A DNA stretch of 64,000 nt, taken from NCBI GenBank assembly GCA_963210315.1, contig OY723252.1, forward strand, positions 1,957,346 through 2,021,345, written 5' to 3'. Origin of the DNA: Rhynchopus euleeides. Its lineage: Eukaryota; Euglenozoa; Diplonemea; Diplonemida; Diplonemidae. A program made the position numbers and the translations under genes. The notes below the pieces were generated by a model, which had not been told where the DNA came from, ran no database searches, and worked only from the letters and a program-made list of their open reading frames with translations. Shown here in pieces: positions 31,581 through 42,940 of this stretch; position 1 is the first letter of the stretch; the number at the start of each line of letters is the position of its first letter.

Positions 31581-34500
31581 ATGACCGGCAGCATGGCGGG
31601 CTGCCGTGTGTTGGCGTACTGCGCGCTGCTCCTTGTCGCTGGTGTTTCTGGTGCGGCGCCACCGCCACCGACACCGACAGAGTCGCTCAGCCTCACGTTG
31701 ACTCGGTCCGTGACACCCTCTGTCTCAGGTATGCCGTGTTGCCTGCTACGCACACCACCGACACAACCCTGCAGTGACCGAGTCGTTGACCCTGACACTG
31801 TCTCCATCGCCAACTCTGTCTGAGACCTTGTCTCTGACCTTGTCGCTGACTTCGTCTCCGTCTCCGACTGCATCCCCGACAGCTACATTCACGTTGACTC
31901 AATCATCGACGATCACCGTGACATCCACCTTGAGCCCCACCTTGACATCTACTGCGACGGCAACCTTCAGTTTAACACAGACAGAAACTCTGTCGGTGAC
32001 TGACACGATGACAGTGACACCCACGTCGACTTCGACGGCAACTGCATCATTAACTGCGACGTCAACATTTACCTTGACGCAGACAGAAACCCTGTCGGTG
32101 ACTGACACGATGACGGTGACACCTACGGCGACCTTCACACCAACTGCGTCTTTGACTGTGACCTCAACATTTACCTTGACACAGACAGAAACTCTGTCGG
32201 TGACAGACACGATGACGGTGACACCTACGTCGACCTTAACACAGACAGAAACCCTGTCGGTGACAGACACGATGACTGTGACACCCACGTCGACCCTAAC
32301 ACCAACTGCGTCTTTGACTATGACATCAACATTCAGCTTGACGCCGACCGCATCTTTGACTGCAACCGCAACAATGACGGTGACATCGACCGACACACTA
32401 ACAGCAACATCAACCATTACGGCGACAAGTACGGAAAGTCTGACGCAGACATTCACTCCGACACCGACAGCAACAGAGACGGTGACGGTCTCTCTTACCC
32501 CGACCCCGACACTAACTGAGACGCTCACCCTGCCCATCACACCAACACTCACCTTGACGCCGACCGCAACTGATACGCCGTCGGCGACTGCGACTGAGAC
32601 GCCGACAGCGACCACCACAGACACAGGAACAGGTATGCCGAGGAGCAAGCCTCAAGCCCGGGTGGAAGGCATTGCAGTGAGATGCATGTTGCTGCCCCCT
32701 TTGGTACTAGTTACGAGCAGACCTGTCCCGAAGTGAGAGTGGTGCGGGCAGGTCCGCAGTAATTGCTTCTTCTTTAGCGTTTTCTTCTTCACCATGCAAG
32801 CCTTCAGCGGCGTCCGGTCGTCCGACGATGTCGTCCGTCCACAGGAGGTAGTGGTGGCGCGTCCGTAGCCGCATCGTGCTGTCCCCGATTTCCGCCTGGG
32901 GTAAGAGGCGCAGTCCTGGCCTGCTCCGATACGATGGGGGTGGGGCCCCATCAGATTTTTCATACTACACTGCACACACGTGTCGCGGAAAGCGACCTAC
33001 CAGTTGCAGCTGGGAAGAAAGGGCCGCTTGCGTGCAACAGAACAACCCTCCCACCAACACCAACACCCACACCCACACACCCCACAGCAACGGTGACGAC
33101 AACACCAACCGTCACACCTTCCCCGACAACCACCGACACGCCGACAGTTACGTTCTCGTTGACGCCCACCACGACCCTCACACCAACCGATACCCGATCG
33201 CTGACACCGACAGCCTCGCTGACCCCATCTGCTACGGCGACATTCACCCCGACCCCAACACTCCCGACCCCATCTGTTACGCTGAGTCTGACGCAATCGC
33301 TGACGCATTCAATCTCACTGACGGCGACTGAATCGCTGACACCAAGCGCAACCCGCACCGCGTCTCTGTCCCTCACCGAGGTGGGCATCTTTGGGGCTGT
33401 GTTCAAATGCCTCCGCAACAGGGGGTCGACGACATCGACGAGTTGGACAGTGGCGATTTCGGATATCAACTTGTGGTCGCGCGACGACCAGACCGGCGCA
33501 ATCAATGGTGTCGTCCCTTCGAAAATGACTGCGCGGTGCAGCCCAACCAACAACAGCTGCGCCGAGGTGCTGCCGCCAGCCAACGCTGTGGACGGCATCA
33601 CCTCGACGGTGTGGCGCGACGGCAACATGGGGGCCCTGAACATCAGCTTCTCGGGGCGGGAGAACCTCTGCCGCTTCTCGTTCACCACATCTGATGTCGC
33701 GGGGGACGACTGCGTCCAGTGGGTGCTGTACGGCACCAACGACGAGGGCGCCCTCACGGTCCTCCACGAGCAGCTCACAGACTACCCCATCCCGGCAACC
33801 CCGTTCACCGCCACGCCTGTCATCAACTTCTGCGATCCTATCGGGGAGTGTGTGGCTAACGGCGCGACGTGCGTCTCGAAGGGCCAGGTCTGCTTCGACC
33901 CCGACGAGACGATCCTCAACAACTGGTACTGCGCCTGCGTCCCTCCCGCGTCGGGGAGGAGCGCTGTTGCACGTGCCGCCTCCTGCATCTACGATGAGTG
34001 CGGGGACCCCGAAAACAGCGCTGTGTGCACCGGGGCGGGGCAGCTGTGCGTCGACTCCAACCCCAACACGCTGCAGGACTGGGAGTGCCACTGCCCCCCT
34101 TCGTCCACACCGGACCGCACCGTCGGGGGGCCCGCCAACTGCAGCTACTCAGGGCCGTGCTCCGCTGCGGGGGACACCTGCACCGCCGTGTCGCAGATCT
34201 GCGTCGATCTTGGCAGCAGCTTCCAGTGCAGCTGCGCACCCCCTCTGGTGGGCAGCGCCCCCAGCATGCCGGCGGTCTGCGGAGACCTCGATGAATGCAA
34301 GGAGAACCGCGGCGTGTGCCTCGCGCACGGGCAGGTCTGTGCCGACCCCAGCCCTGCCCGGGGCGACTGGAGGTGCATCTGCACAGGAAATGCCGTGGGC
34401 ACCGCCGTTGCCCAGCGCGCCTACTGCATCGACACAGGCGAGTGCGCGATGTACGCCCCAAACTGCACCCAGGCAGGGCAGTCCTGCGTCGACCCCGACC

Positions 34501-37084
34501 CCACCAAGGTGGGGGACTGGCGGTGCGTCTGCCAGGAGCCCAGCACCGGGACCCCAGGCCTGCAGCGCCCCGCCACCTGCACCTACGACGAGTGTGTGGA
34601 GAACGGGGCCGTCTGCACGGAGGCAGGGCAGGCCTGCAGCGACCCTATCAAGACGGTGTACTCGCTGCACGACTGGGGATGCGCGTGCCAAGGCAGCTTT
34701 GCCACCACCTCCGAGTCCCCCACCACCGGGGGCCCGGCGGCATGCGCGGCTCTTCTCGACTGCGCGACCAACGGGGACATCTGCAGCGGGGCGAACCAGG
34801 CATGCGTAGATACCGACGAGAAGGTCAACAACAGATTCAGCTGCCGCTGCGTCCCGCCTGCCAAGGGGGACGAGAGCGGGCAGTCCCCTGCGGTTTGCAC
34901 AGTCGACGAATGCGAGCTCTATCGCGACGTCTGCGCCTCCGTTTCCCAGCAGTGCGTCGACCTCCCTGGGCTGGACAAATGGCAGTGCTCCTGCATCGCG
35001 CCCGCCACCGGCACCGGTGACACGAAGGCCGCATCCTGCGAGCACCCTGGGGAGTGCTCCACCAACGCGCAGGTCTGCGTCGACGCAGGGCAGGCCTGTG
35101 TGGACCTCCTCCCAAACAGCGCAGGCAGCTGGGGCTGCGCATGCATCCCGCCTGGCTTCGGCCCCCCGATGGCCCAAGGACCCACCTTCTGCGTACTGGA
35201 TGAGTGCGACCTCTATGGGTCGATGTGCTCCTCCGTCGGGCAGGTCTGCTTCGACAAAGACAAGACCTCCCGGGGGGACTGGATCTGCGACTGCACGGGG
35301 TCCACATCGGGGCAGCCCGGTGTCGGGCAGCCTGCCAAATGCACCCCGGTGTCGGTGTGCGAGTCGGGTGTCTGCCAGGCCTCTGGGCAGGCGTGCACGC
35401 CCCTGTCTGGCGGCACGGATTTCAACTGCAGCTGCCTCCCCCCGCAGGAGGGCACCATGGTGACGGGGGCCCCGGCGGTCTGTTCGGACAACCCGTGCAA
35501 CGTCGATGGGCTCATCTGCATGTCTGTGGGGCAGAAGTGCCTCCCGACCCCAACGGGGTCCTGGACATGCGTGTGCCAGGCTGGCTTCGGGCAGCAGGAG
35601 CGCGGATTTGCCACCTGCACCTACACCGCGGAGTGCGACAACCCCGCAGCGGCAGGGGTCTGCACCGCGGCGGGGCAGCTGTGCAACGACCCCAGCAACT
35701 CCACCAACAACTGGGAGTGCAAGTGCCCCGAGCCCTTCACCGGGGAGCCGGTGACCCGGGGCTTGGCGACGTGCTACCTCGATGAGTGCCTGCTGAAGGG
35801 GGAGACGTGCTATGCGAAAGGGGAGGACTGTGTCGACCCCAACAACGCGACGAACAGCAGGGGCGACTGGTTCTGCAAGCCCTTCGAAGGGCTCTGCACG
35901 GAGAAGTTCAGGGAATGCACGGGGGCGGGGCAGACCTGCGTTATCACCGACTCCACGGCCCCCGTCGCGTGGTCCTGCGGCTGCCGCACCACCACCCTAA
36001 CAAACCCGCTGGGGGCGGTGCCGGACTGCTTTGCATCTGCGGCGTCGCTGAAGACACCTGCGCCGGGGTCAGGCGACGACGACGATGACAACTTGCTGAC
36101 GATCATTCTCATTATCGCGGGTGCAGTGCTGCTGCTTCTGTCCTGCATCATCCTGTTCTGCATGCTTTTCAGACGCAAGCAACGCCCTGTCGACGACATG
36201 GAGGACGACTCTATTGGGTCGGGCGGCCCACGCTCCGCCCTCGGCGAAGAGCTGCAGGAGAAGCTGGGGCCGTCTGCCTCCGACGAGCCCAGCTTCGCAC
36301 ACCCGCCAGCCCTTCCGCTGCAGGAGGCGCAGTCGTCGTATACTGCAGCACCCCGCCTGGCTGCCTTCGGCTCTGCACGGGAAGTGGAGTACCACACTCC
36401 CGAACCGATGCCGGCCATCATGATGGGGGGCGTGCTGAGCACACAGCACCCAGAGGTGTGTGGGATGTGGTGTGGGTGGGGAGGTGGAGGTGGAGGTGGA
36501 GGGGAGGTTTTATTTGTGCAGCCCGAGAGTTGTGGCGGAGAGGGGAGTTGCCTCTCCCACCCCCCGACCCCCGGGCTGCGCGCACTGAGGCCCACCGCTT
36601 GGCTTTTGGAAGGCGCCCTTGATTCAAAGAACGGAAAATAAGCGAAACTGCGGGGGTTTTAAAAGAAGAAATACCACTGCACGCACAACCCAACCCATTA
36701 CAGCTTGTGAATGCGACACAGATGCCCTTCCTGACGCCGTCGCGCAGCCCAACGGAGCAGATGCAGGAAGCCTATCACGGGGCGCTGCCGCGCATGGGGC
36801 TTGGCGCTCTGCAGGGTGCGTATGGTGGAACAGAGGCACCACCTCCCCTGGGCGCTTTGGGAAGGTATGCGATTCCGGAGGGAACTTCTTCTCGGTGTGG
36901 CGGGGGGTTTCGCATGCACCTCCACACGCCCCAAACACCCATCCCCGCTGTGCATGGGAAAAAAGAACTGCGTGTGTGCAGCCTCTCCAGGTGCGGTGGT
37001 TACAAAACGGACAAATCCGGATTGCGTGAAGGTGTTGTCCAGTGGAGGGCAGCACCAGAGTCCGCTCGGTGTGTCCTACGCTAA
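31581..37084 (+). CDS. EGF-repeat transmembrane adhesin-like protein, five exons
   Basis: Exons 31581-31728, 31775-32632, 33010-36455, 36704-36864 and 36982-37084 join in frame to about 1571 residues. Introns start GTATGC (three) or GTGTGT and end in CAG; intron 1 is only 46 nt. The second acceptor and the last exon are least certain. Order: signal peptide (1-24); Thr/Ser/Pro stalk (28-455) with repeated TLSVTDTMTVTPT; an F5/8-type (discoidin-like) domain (460-610, PANAVDGITSTVWRDG); 15 six-Cys EGF-like modules (612-1343, pattern DEC...C...GQ.C.D...W.C.C...C); TM about 1364-1389 (TIILIIAGAVLLLLSCIILF); tail of about 180 residues. Probably a cell-surface receptor or adhesin. No catalytic domain. 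Confidence 0.85.
31781..32630 (+). repeat. Coding tandem repeats of the Thr/Ser stalk
   Basis: Units around ACAGACAGAAACTCTGTCGG continuing TGACTGACACGATGACGGTG are repeated in frame within exon 2 of the EGF protein, encoding LTQTETLSVTDTMTVTPT variants. The high Thr/Ser content suggests a heavily O-glycosylated stalk. The antisense Val-rich frame (31899-32648) is an artefact. Confidence 0.85.
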
Positions 37085-37090
37085 ACTAAA
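37040..37090 (+). other. Recurrent structured motif, copy 3 (overlaps the EGF gene end)
   Basis: AGTGGAGGGCAGCACCAGAG followed by TCCGCTCGGTGTGTCCTACG closely matches 14153-14200. Closing-stem bases differ from copy 1 on both sides (AGTGGAGG against CCTACGCT). It covers the last codons assigned to the EGF gene, so either that exon is wrong or the motif entered the coding end. Confidence 0.5.
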
Positions 37091-37735
37091 AGGATCGGCG
37101 TGGGGGTGTTATAGAGAGTGCCTTGGCCCTCCCACTCTCGACGAACAACACGATCACCACCACCACCCCCTCCCCCCCGTCCCACAGAGGCCAGGGGTTT
37201 CATCAGGCGGCGATATAGCGGGGCTAGCGGCTGGGGCACATTGGCCTGCCAGAAAATGTCACGGCGGCGCACCGCCTTCTGCTGCAGCGGGAAAGCATCC
37301 CCCCCACATTGCCTGGGGTGGGTGTAACAGAGGAGGCCCCAAACGCCTGCTCTTCCCCTAGAGGATATGGGGCGCGTGTCGGGCTGTGCGCTGTGCCTCA
37401 AAAACTGTGGAGGAGTGCAACTCTGAAGAGGAGGAGTGTTGATGTTCTGCAAAGGATTTTTTTTGCACTGGGCACAGTTTCCCGCGTCGTGAGAACAGCT
37501 CTCTCAACAAAAAAAACTAAATAATAAATGTCGGCCCCGCCGTGCCCTTCGCCCGCTGCGTTTGGCGTTTTTTTCGGCCCGTGTTTCTCTCCCTTTCTCT
37601 GATATCCCACTCTCTGCAACGGGGTGCACTCTCTGCAACGCTCTGGCCCCCCCCGCAACACAACATACACACACACACCCGACACGCAACCCTCACTGCT
37701 CAACCCAGAGGCAGCGCGTGTTGTGCCTGTGTGTG

Positions 37736-37800
37736 CTCTGTTGAGGGGAGCATCAGAGTCTCGCTCGGTGCGACCCTACACTCAACAGAACGATAAGCGG
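37736..37800 (+). other. Recurrent structured motif, copy 4
   Basis: GGGAGCATCAGAGTCTCGCT followed by CGGTGCGACCC lies between TCTGTTGAG and its perfect complement CTCAACAGA, a clear 9-bp closing stem. This is the best-folded of the four copies. No gene is adjacent. Confidence 0.5.
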
Positions 37801-38317
37801 AAAGCATGCAGTGGGTGTGCAGTGGCCGCGTTTTCAGTGGGTGCTCCTGTGTGTAGTGGTGACCACGTTTTTAGTGGGCAGTGGCCACCCCTCCCGCCCT
37901 CCCTGTACGTGATGTGCCTGTGTGCGTGTTTGTATGCCGTGAATAGCTCTCCCTCTCTCCACCGCTAGTGACTTTCTCTCTCCCCCCAAAAAAACAAATG
38001 CATCCTGTTGGGATTTGTTTTACTTCCCCCAATCCTATACATTTCGGCTGCCCCCCCCACCCCCCCGCCCCGGTCAAAAAGAACCACCAAAATACGAATA
38101 TATAACATCCGCTTGCGGTGTGTCGGGCTCAGGCCGCGCCGCAAACGCCGTTGTCAAAAAAGAACTGAAAATAAATCCTCTGAAACCAGCGCCACCCCAC
38201 ACCCACCCCCCATCCCCCCCCCCCTCCTCTTTCCACCCCTCTCTCGCCGGGGGGAGGGGAGGAGGGGGGGGGGTATTATGTTAGAGACAACGCTAAAGAA
38301 TAAGAAAATATATCAGA

Positions 38318-38427
38318 GGGGGCCCTCGCTACCAGATGTGACTGAGTGAGAAAAAGTGAGCTCCAGCCCCACTTCCCCTCACTGACTGATGAGCTGTGAC
38401 GAGCTGTGACTGGTAGCGAGGGCCCCC
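38318..38427. mobile_element. Short foldback element (CCTCGCTACC family), 3-bp duplication
   Basis: GGGGGCCCTCGCTACCAGA and GGTAGCGAGGGCCCCC form the ends, flanked by AGA on both sides. It is the reverse-orientation relative of 5029-5133. No coding. Confidence 0.75.
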
Positions 38428-38642
38428 AGACAAACCATTCCAAACCGTTCAAATTGGAGGGGGGGGGGGGTGGCGACCTCCCACCTCAGCAAGACGCTTG
38501 GTGTCTTGGGGCGGTGTCCTGCCTGCCTGCCTGCCTTGCTCCGGATTTGCTGTGCACAGGTCTGGGTCAGGGGTGGGGGGGAGGGGGTTGGGGGGGGGGG
38601 GGCAAACACATTTTTTTAAACTAAGTTAGAAAAACTACATCC

Positions 38643-38734
38643 GGGGTCCCCTTCGCTCTGGAGTGCAGAACAGCGAGCCGCCTCACAAGATAGGCAACAA
38701 ACTGACTTCACTTTGACACAGGGCGAAGGACCCC
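38643..38734. mobile_element. Short foldback element (GGGGTCC-CTTCGC family)
   Basis: Ends GGGGTCCCCTTCGC and GCGAAGGACCCC; ATC lies at both borders (one base offset at the left). Resembles 41497-41592 in opposite orientation. Confidence 0.65.
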
Positions 38735-38781
38735 ATCGCGTCTGCAAAATGCAGTATTAGGGCGAGAAGAACTTCGACACA

Positions 38782-38891
38782 GGGGGTCTTCGCTACGGAG
38801 TGACCGTCAGTGCGTTTTGGTGAATTCCCTGTTGAATTGGCTGAAAACTGACGGAGTTTGACGGATAATAACGGCCAGCGAAGACCCCCAC
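38782..38891. mobile_element. Short foldback element (GGGGGTCTTCGCT family), ACA duplication
   Basis: Ends GGGGGTCTTCGCTA and AGCGAAGACCCCC, flanked by ACA on both sides. Related to 55270-55384 and to a one-sided fragment at about 5242-5300 (shared GTCTTCGCTGG and CGTCAGTTTTCA). Confidence 0.75.
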
Positions 38892-39365
38892 AACCCCAAA
38901 ACATACATCACCAATCACAGGGGGGGTGGGTGGGGGGCGAGGGGCTGGCCCCATGTGCCTCACACACACGCACAAAGTGGGTGTGGATTGCCACCTCTCG
39001 CTCTCTCCTTCCTCCCCCCCCCCCCTCTCTCTCTCTCTCTCTCTGCATGCCTTGTGAATTCCACCCTCCGCCCCTCCCCCCTCCAGCACCCCGTCTCTAT
39101 TTGTCACCCGTATCACCCCTTGCCCCCCCTCTTTTTCCCTACATTGGGGTGATCGAAATCGCGTTTTTGACCCACACGCAACCGACACGGAACCTACACG
39201 GAACCTACACGGAACACCCCTTGCAGATTTTTCGGGAAATAGGGCGGGTTGTTTTCTAGGGAACATGTTCACTCTTGTGCTGTCATTCTACTGCTTCCAG
39301 TAACTCCCGCGCAGCACTGGGTTCCGACCTGATGTCGGAGCGATCCAGTTCAGCCCGGAAGGAAC

Positions 39366-39420
39366 AGATGTTCACTACCGTGGCCTCCGGCGGCAGTGAG
39401 GCACCGCCCCCCTTCCTGTA
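39366..39420 (+). repeat. Dispersed GC element GTGGCCTCCGGCGGC, one of five copies
   Basis: GATGTTCACTACCGTGGCCT followed by CCGGCGGC occurs at 6115-6170, 27127-27172 (-), here, 42884-42940 (-) and 56531-56588. Most copies continue into a GGGGGGCTCCGCCCCCC hairpin; this copy is the most diverged there. Confidence 0.7.
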
Positions 39421-41496
39421 GTGCTTGTCTACAGGGGACACCGCTAATTTTTGTCAAAGTTCGGCGATTTCCTCCTTTACGTAGGAGGGAATGCACCAAC
39501 ACACACCGTTATCGGTACCGTTGAAAACAAGCCGCCTTGTTGGCGTTGCCCAGCACTCGCACCATGTTCGCCACCCTCGCCCAGCGTCGCCCAAGTTGGC
39601 TTGTATTTGGTGGGGGTTGTAGTGTAGTTGGGCATTCCAACCCCTTCTGTCCTACCACTTCCCCTGGACCAGCCACAGCCAATCCAACCAATCAAGGTAT
39701 GCCAATCGAGCCCACCAAACCGCGGCAGCACTGGTGGGCCTGGAGGCAGACGTCTTTAGACGCAACGCAACCCTGCAGGGTAGCGGTTTACTGCAGGATT
39801 TGGCCCACATGATGATCACGGGAGTGGTGGAGACAGGCACCCCATGGCCAAAATGACCCCACGACCCGCACAGATTCCAAACGTTCAAAAGAACGGGGTT
39901 TTTGGAAGATCCGTGAGGGGGTCCCGCTGGGTGGGTGGTGTGGGTCGGCGAGCTGCCTCCTCCAGTCACTTTTTGCTTGTCAGTGTCCGAGAAGCAAAAG
40001 TAGAGCCCAGTGCGCTGGCCAACAAGCAGCGCAGGTCATCAGGATGCGCACACTTGTAGAAGGTTGAGCTCGGGTAGCGTGGGATACTGTGCAGTTGCAG
40101 TGAAAAACTGCAGCGAAAAAGATGCACCGGCGTGTCGTCCTCCCCGATATGCACCGCATGCTGCTCCGCACACAGCCTGTCCTCCAGGTCCACCATCTCG
40201 GTGGAGGCGGGCACAAAACAAAAGGGAGAGTCGTCACTGTGCATATCAGCACGGTCCCGCCCTCTGTGCCAGACCAACACACCACCAAAGGAAAAGAGGA
40301 AGAGGCGACGTAAGGCAATGCCTCCGTGCGGCCAGGAGAACACGAAATAGCGACCCCCTCAACGGGGAATGCTACGAGCACGGCCAAAAATCGTTCAAAA
40401 TCGTTCAAAAACTCGAATTTTTTAGGTGGGGACCCCTACCACCCACACGGAACCCACACGGAACGTACACGGAACCTACACGGAACCCGGTTCTCGATCA
40501 CCCCATACATAGTATCGTTGTGGGGGTGCAGGAGATACTTTTCTCTCGTGCAGAAACGCCACACACCCATCCTAGACGTCACAGTGATGTACTATTCTGT
40601 GTTTGACCAAACACCGGGGGTGGGGGGGGGGGGTAGGGAGCAGGGTCGTTTGGGCGGTGTGTGCCGTGTTGTGTTGGTCTCCGGAATTTCCTTCTGACTC
40701 CTACACTTTGACGATTTTCATGCATGTGCGAAAAAAACCCTGGCACAAGGTCATGGAGGAGAGGGGGGGGGGTGCGGGTATCCCTCGTTGCGGGGATATT
40801 CACGCCTACGTTCTGCCTCCCAAAGAGAGAGAGAAAGAGAGAGGGGGGGGGGTATGAGCACTTTTGTCGTTTCACCCCACACACACAGACACACACACCT
40901 CGCCCCGCCTCCTTCTCCGACCGCTCACCTCACAAATATCCCCTCCTTCCTACCCGCGTCCCCGTGCGACCTGCTTCAGTTTTATTTTAGCAGACATTCA
41001 GTTTTTGCTGTGTCATGTTTTTTTTTGTTTTATCACCACACAACAAGATTGTCAAGAACCATTTTGGCACAGTGAAAAGAAGACAGTTTGGCAAGCGCTT
41101 TGGGTGACACGACCCCCGCCTTGTTGCTTTTGGCTGTGCGCACATCCACACCAACCCGTCATCGGGCAAACCGCGTGAGCTTTGTTTTCACCCGGGTTTG
41201 GCGCACAGACAACGCCTCCATCTTTTTTCCTTCTGCCACTTCACTTCACGGCGTGGTGGGGATAGGCGGGGTAGGGGTTCGGGGCCGTTGGAGCCAGATA
41301 GCTTATTCATCTACAGCACCCCCCCCCTCTCTCTCGCACGCCTGTTCGTCGTATTTGTCAGCATTCATCCTGACCACATTTCCTCCCTCAGATCGCCTAC
41401 CCAAGTCTCCTGTTCTCCTTTCACACGCTCTGAGCCCTTTCTCTCTATACACCCGCTTCTCTGGGTCTCGACAGCACGAAACTGGAGGAACCCTTT

Positions 41497-41592
41497 GGGT
41501 GCCTTCGCTCTGTGTCAAAACGGTGTCAGTTTGTCCCCCTTTTTGTGCGGCGACTCACTTCTCTGCACTGTCTGAGCGAAGCCCCACAAGGA
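41497..41592. mobile_element. Degraded foldback element (CTTCGCTCTGTGTC family)
   Basis: GCCTTCGCTCTGTGTCAAAA and the right-hand GAGCGAAGCCCC match the complement of 38643-38734 over most of its length (shared GTCAGTTTGT, CTGCACT). No clear duplication. Confidence 0.5.
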
Positions 41593-42883
41593 CCCCCCCC
41601 CCCCCCACTCTGTTCTCTGTGTCAAAGTTGTGTTGTCAGATGCTGGCACTGCAAAACGAACAGCGAAAAACACAACAGGTCCCCTCTAGCCGGAGGGGGC
41701 CTGCTTGGGAACACGGTCAGCGGTTATCGCCCAAACTGTGGGTCTCCGTTGCCCATCTGTAAATAGTTTCGGCAAAAGTGGCGCCACTGATGATCCCCTT
41801 TTTCACTACGCACAAACTACGCAATCTGGGGGTCGCTACGGTTGGGGCGCCACATTGAAAGTTCGGCGGTTTTTACTAATACATCGGAGGAAATGCAGCG
41901 TTCTCGGTGTCGCCAAATACAAATCACGCCGTTTTTGGCCCCGTCGCGAAGTAGGCAGCTTGTCTCGTTCTGCCTGTTCTGTTGTCACCTATCTCGGGTT
42001 CGAGGCTCGCCTATCTGTGCTGTCGAGCGAAGCTCTCCCTCTCTCAAATGAATCTGAAAACGGGAAGGGGTGGGGGGCGGGGGCGGGGGTGATCGGCGTC
42101 GGATTTATCACGACCCCTCCAGCGGCATCGCCAGCAGGGAAAACCCGAAAAAGGAGGGGGCCAGAATGATCAAACGGGGCTGGGAAAACAAGCTGTGTGT
42201 GTGGGTGTCAAATCTCGAAGGAATTGAAGAAGAACCAGAGGGCGTACTCCCGCACCCTTGCCGGTGGTGCTCTCAGGCTTGCTCCGTATTCCTTGAAAAA
42301 TAGCCAAAATCCCGGAAATGTATTCCTGCTTTTTTCTAAGGATTTTTGCCTTGGATTTCGGACCCAGCAGTTCCCTGTGCCAGCCCCACAACCTCACGCA
42401 GTGCACCGCCTTGGAAAATTCTTTCACAAATCACTCATGGGCGCTCGTTTCGGCACGACTGCCGCGACCGGAACCGCATGGTGAAGGCCTCCTCGATCGA
42501 GACCACCACTGGCAGCCCCAGGTCCGGTAGCTCGCCATCCTCGACCAAACACACTGTTGGCAATGACTGCCTTGTTTTCATTGCAATGTAAGGCGCGTAC
42601 GACCGATACATGCGATGGTTGCCTCAACAGCATGAAGCGCTGCGCGGCCTGATGACCTCCTATAGAGTCGGCGCCACCTGACAGTTCCCACTGGTTCGAC
42701 TCGCTAGATGGGGTATCCGGCGTCCACGGCTCATCTCTCCTGTGACCAGTGATCCCGCCATCATCAGCTGCCGGATGAAAGCAAAAAATTGGTTTCGGGA
42801 CCGTTTTTTCCAACGACACCCCTTCTTGACATGCCATAGTGGCATACTCGTAAGGACTTGGTGACAAGACAGGCACAAGCCAC

Positions 42884-42940
42884 AGGGGGGTCTGGGGGGC
42901 AGAGCCCCCCAGCCGCCGGAGGCCACGGTAGTGAACATCT
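42884..42940 (-). repeat. Dispersed GC element, reverse copy
   Basis: Complement of the element at 56531-56588, including the GGGGGGCTCTGCCCCCC hairpin (one loop base changed). Confidence 0.75.

Noticed and set aside
31899..32648. Val-rich 249-codon frame antisense to the Thr/Ser stalk
   Set aside because: Artefact of the Thr codon repeats in exon 2 of the EGF protein.
39966..40241. About 91-codon - strand frame starting MHSDDSPFCFVPAS
   Set aside because: Plausible composition, but no recognisable motif and overlapping alternatives on the other strand; left unannotated.
39147..40505. Possible 1.36-kb element with GGGGTGATCGA / TCGATCACCCC ends
   Set aside because: Only about 11 bp of inverted match and no target duplication.
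41088..42876. Several 150-220 codon frames on both strands
   Set aside because: They overlap each other, carry homopolymer-derived Pro runs and show no domain.
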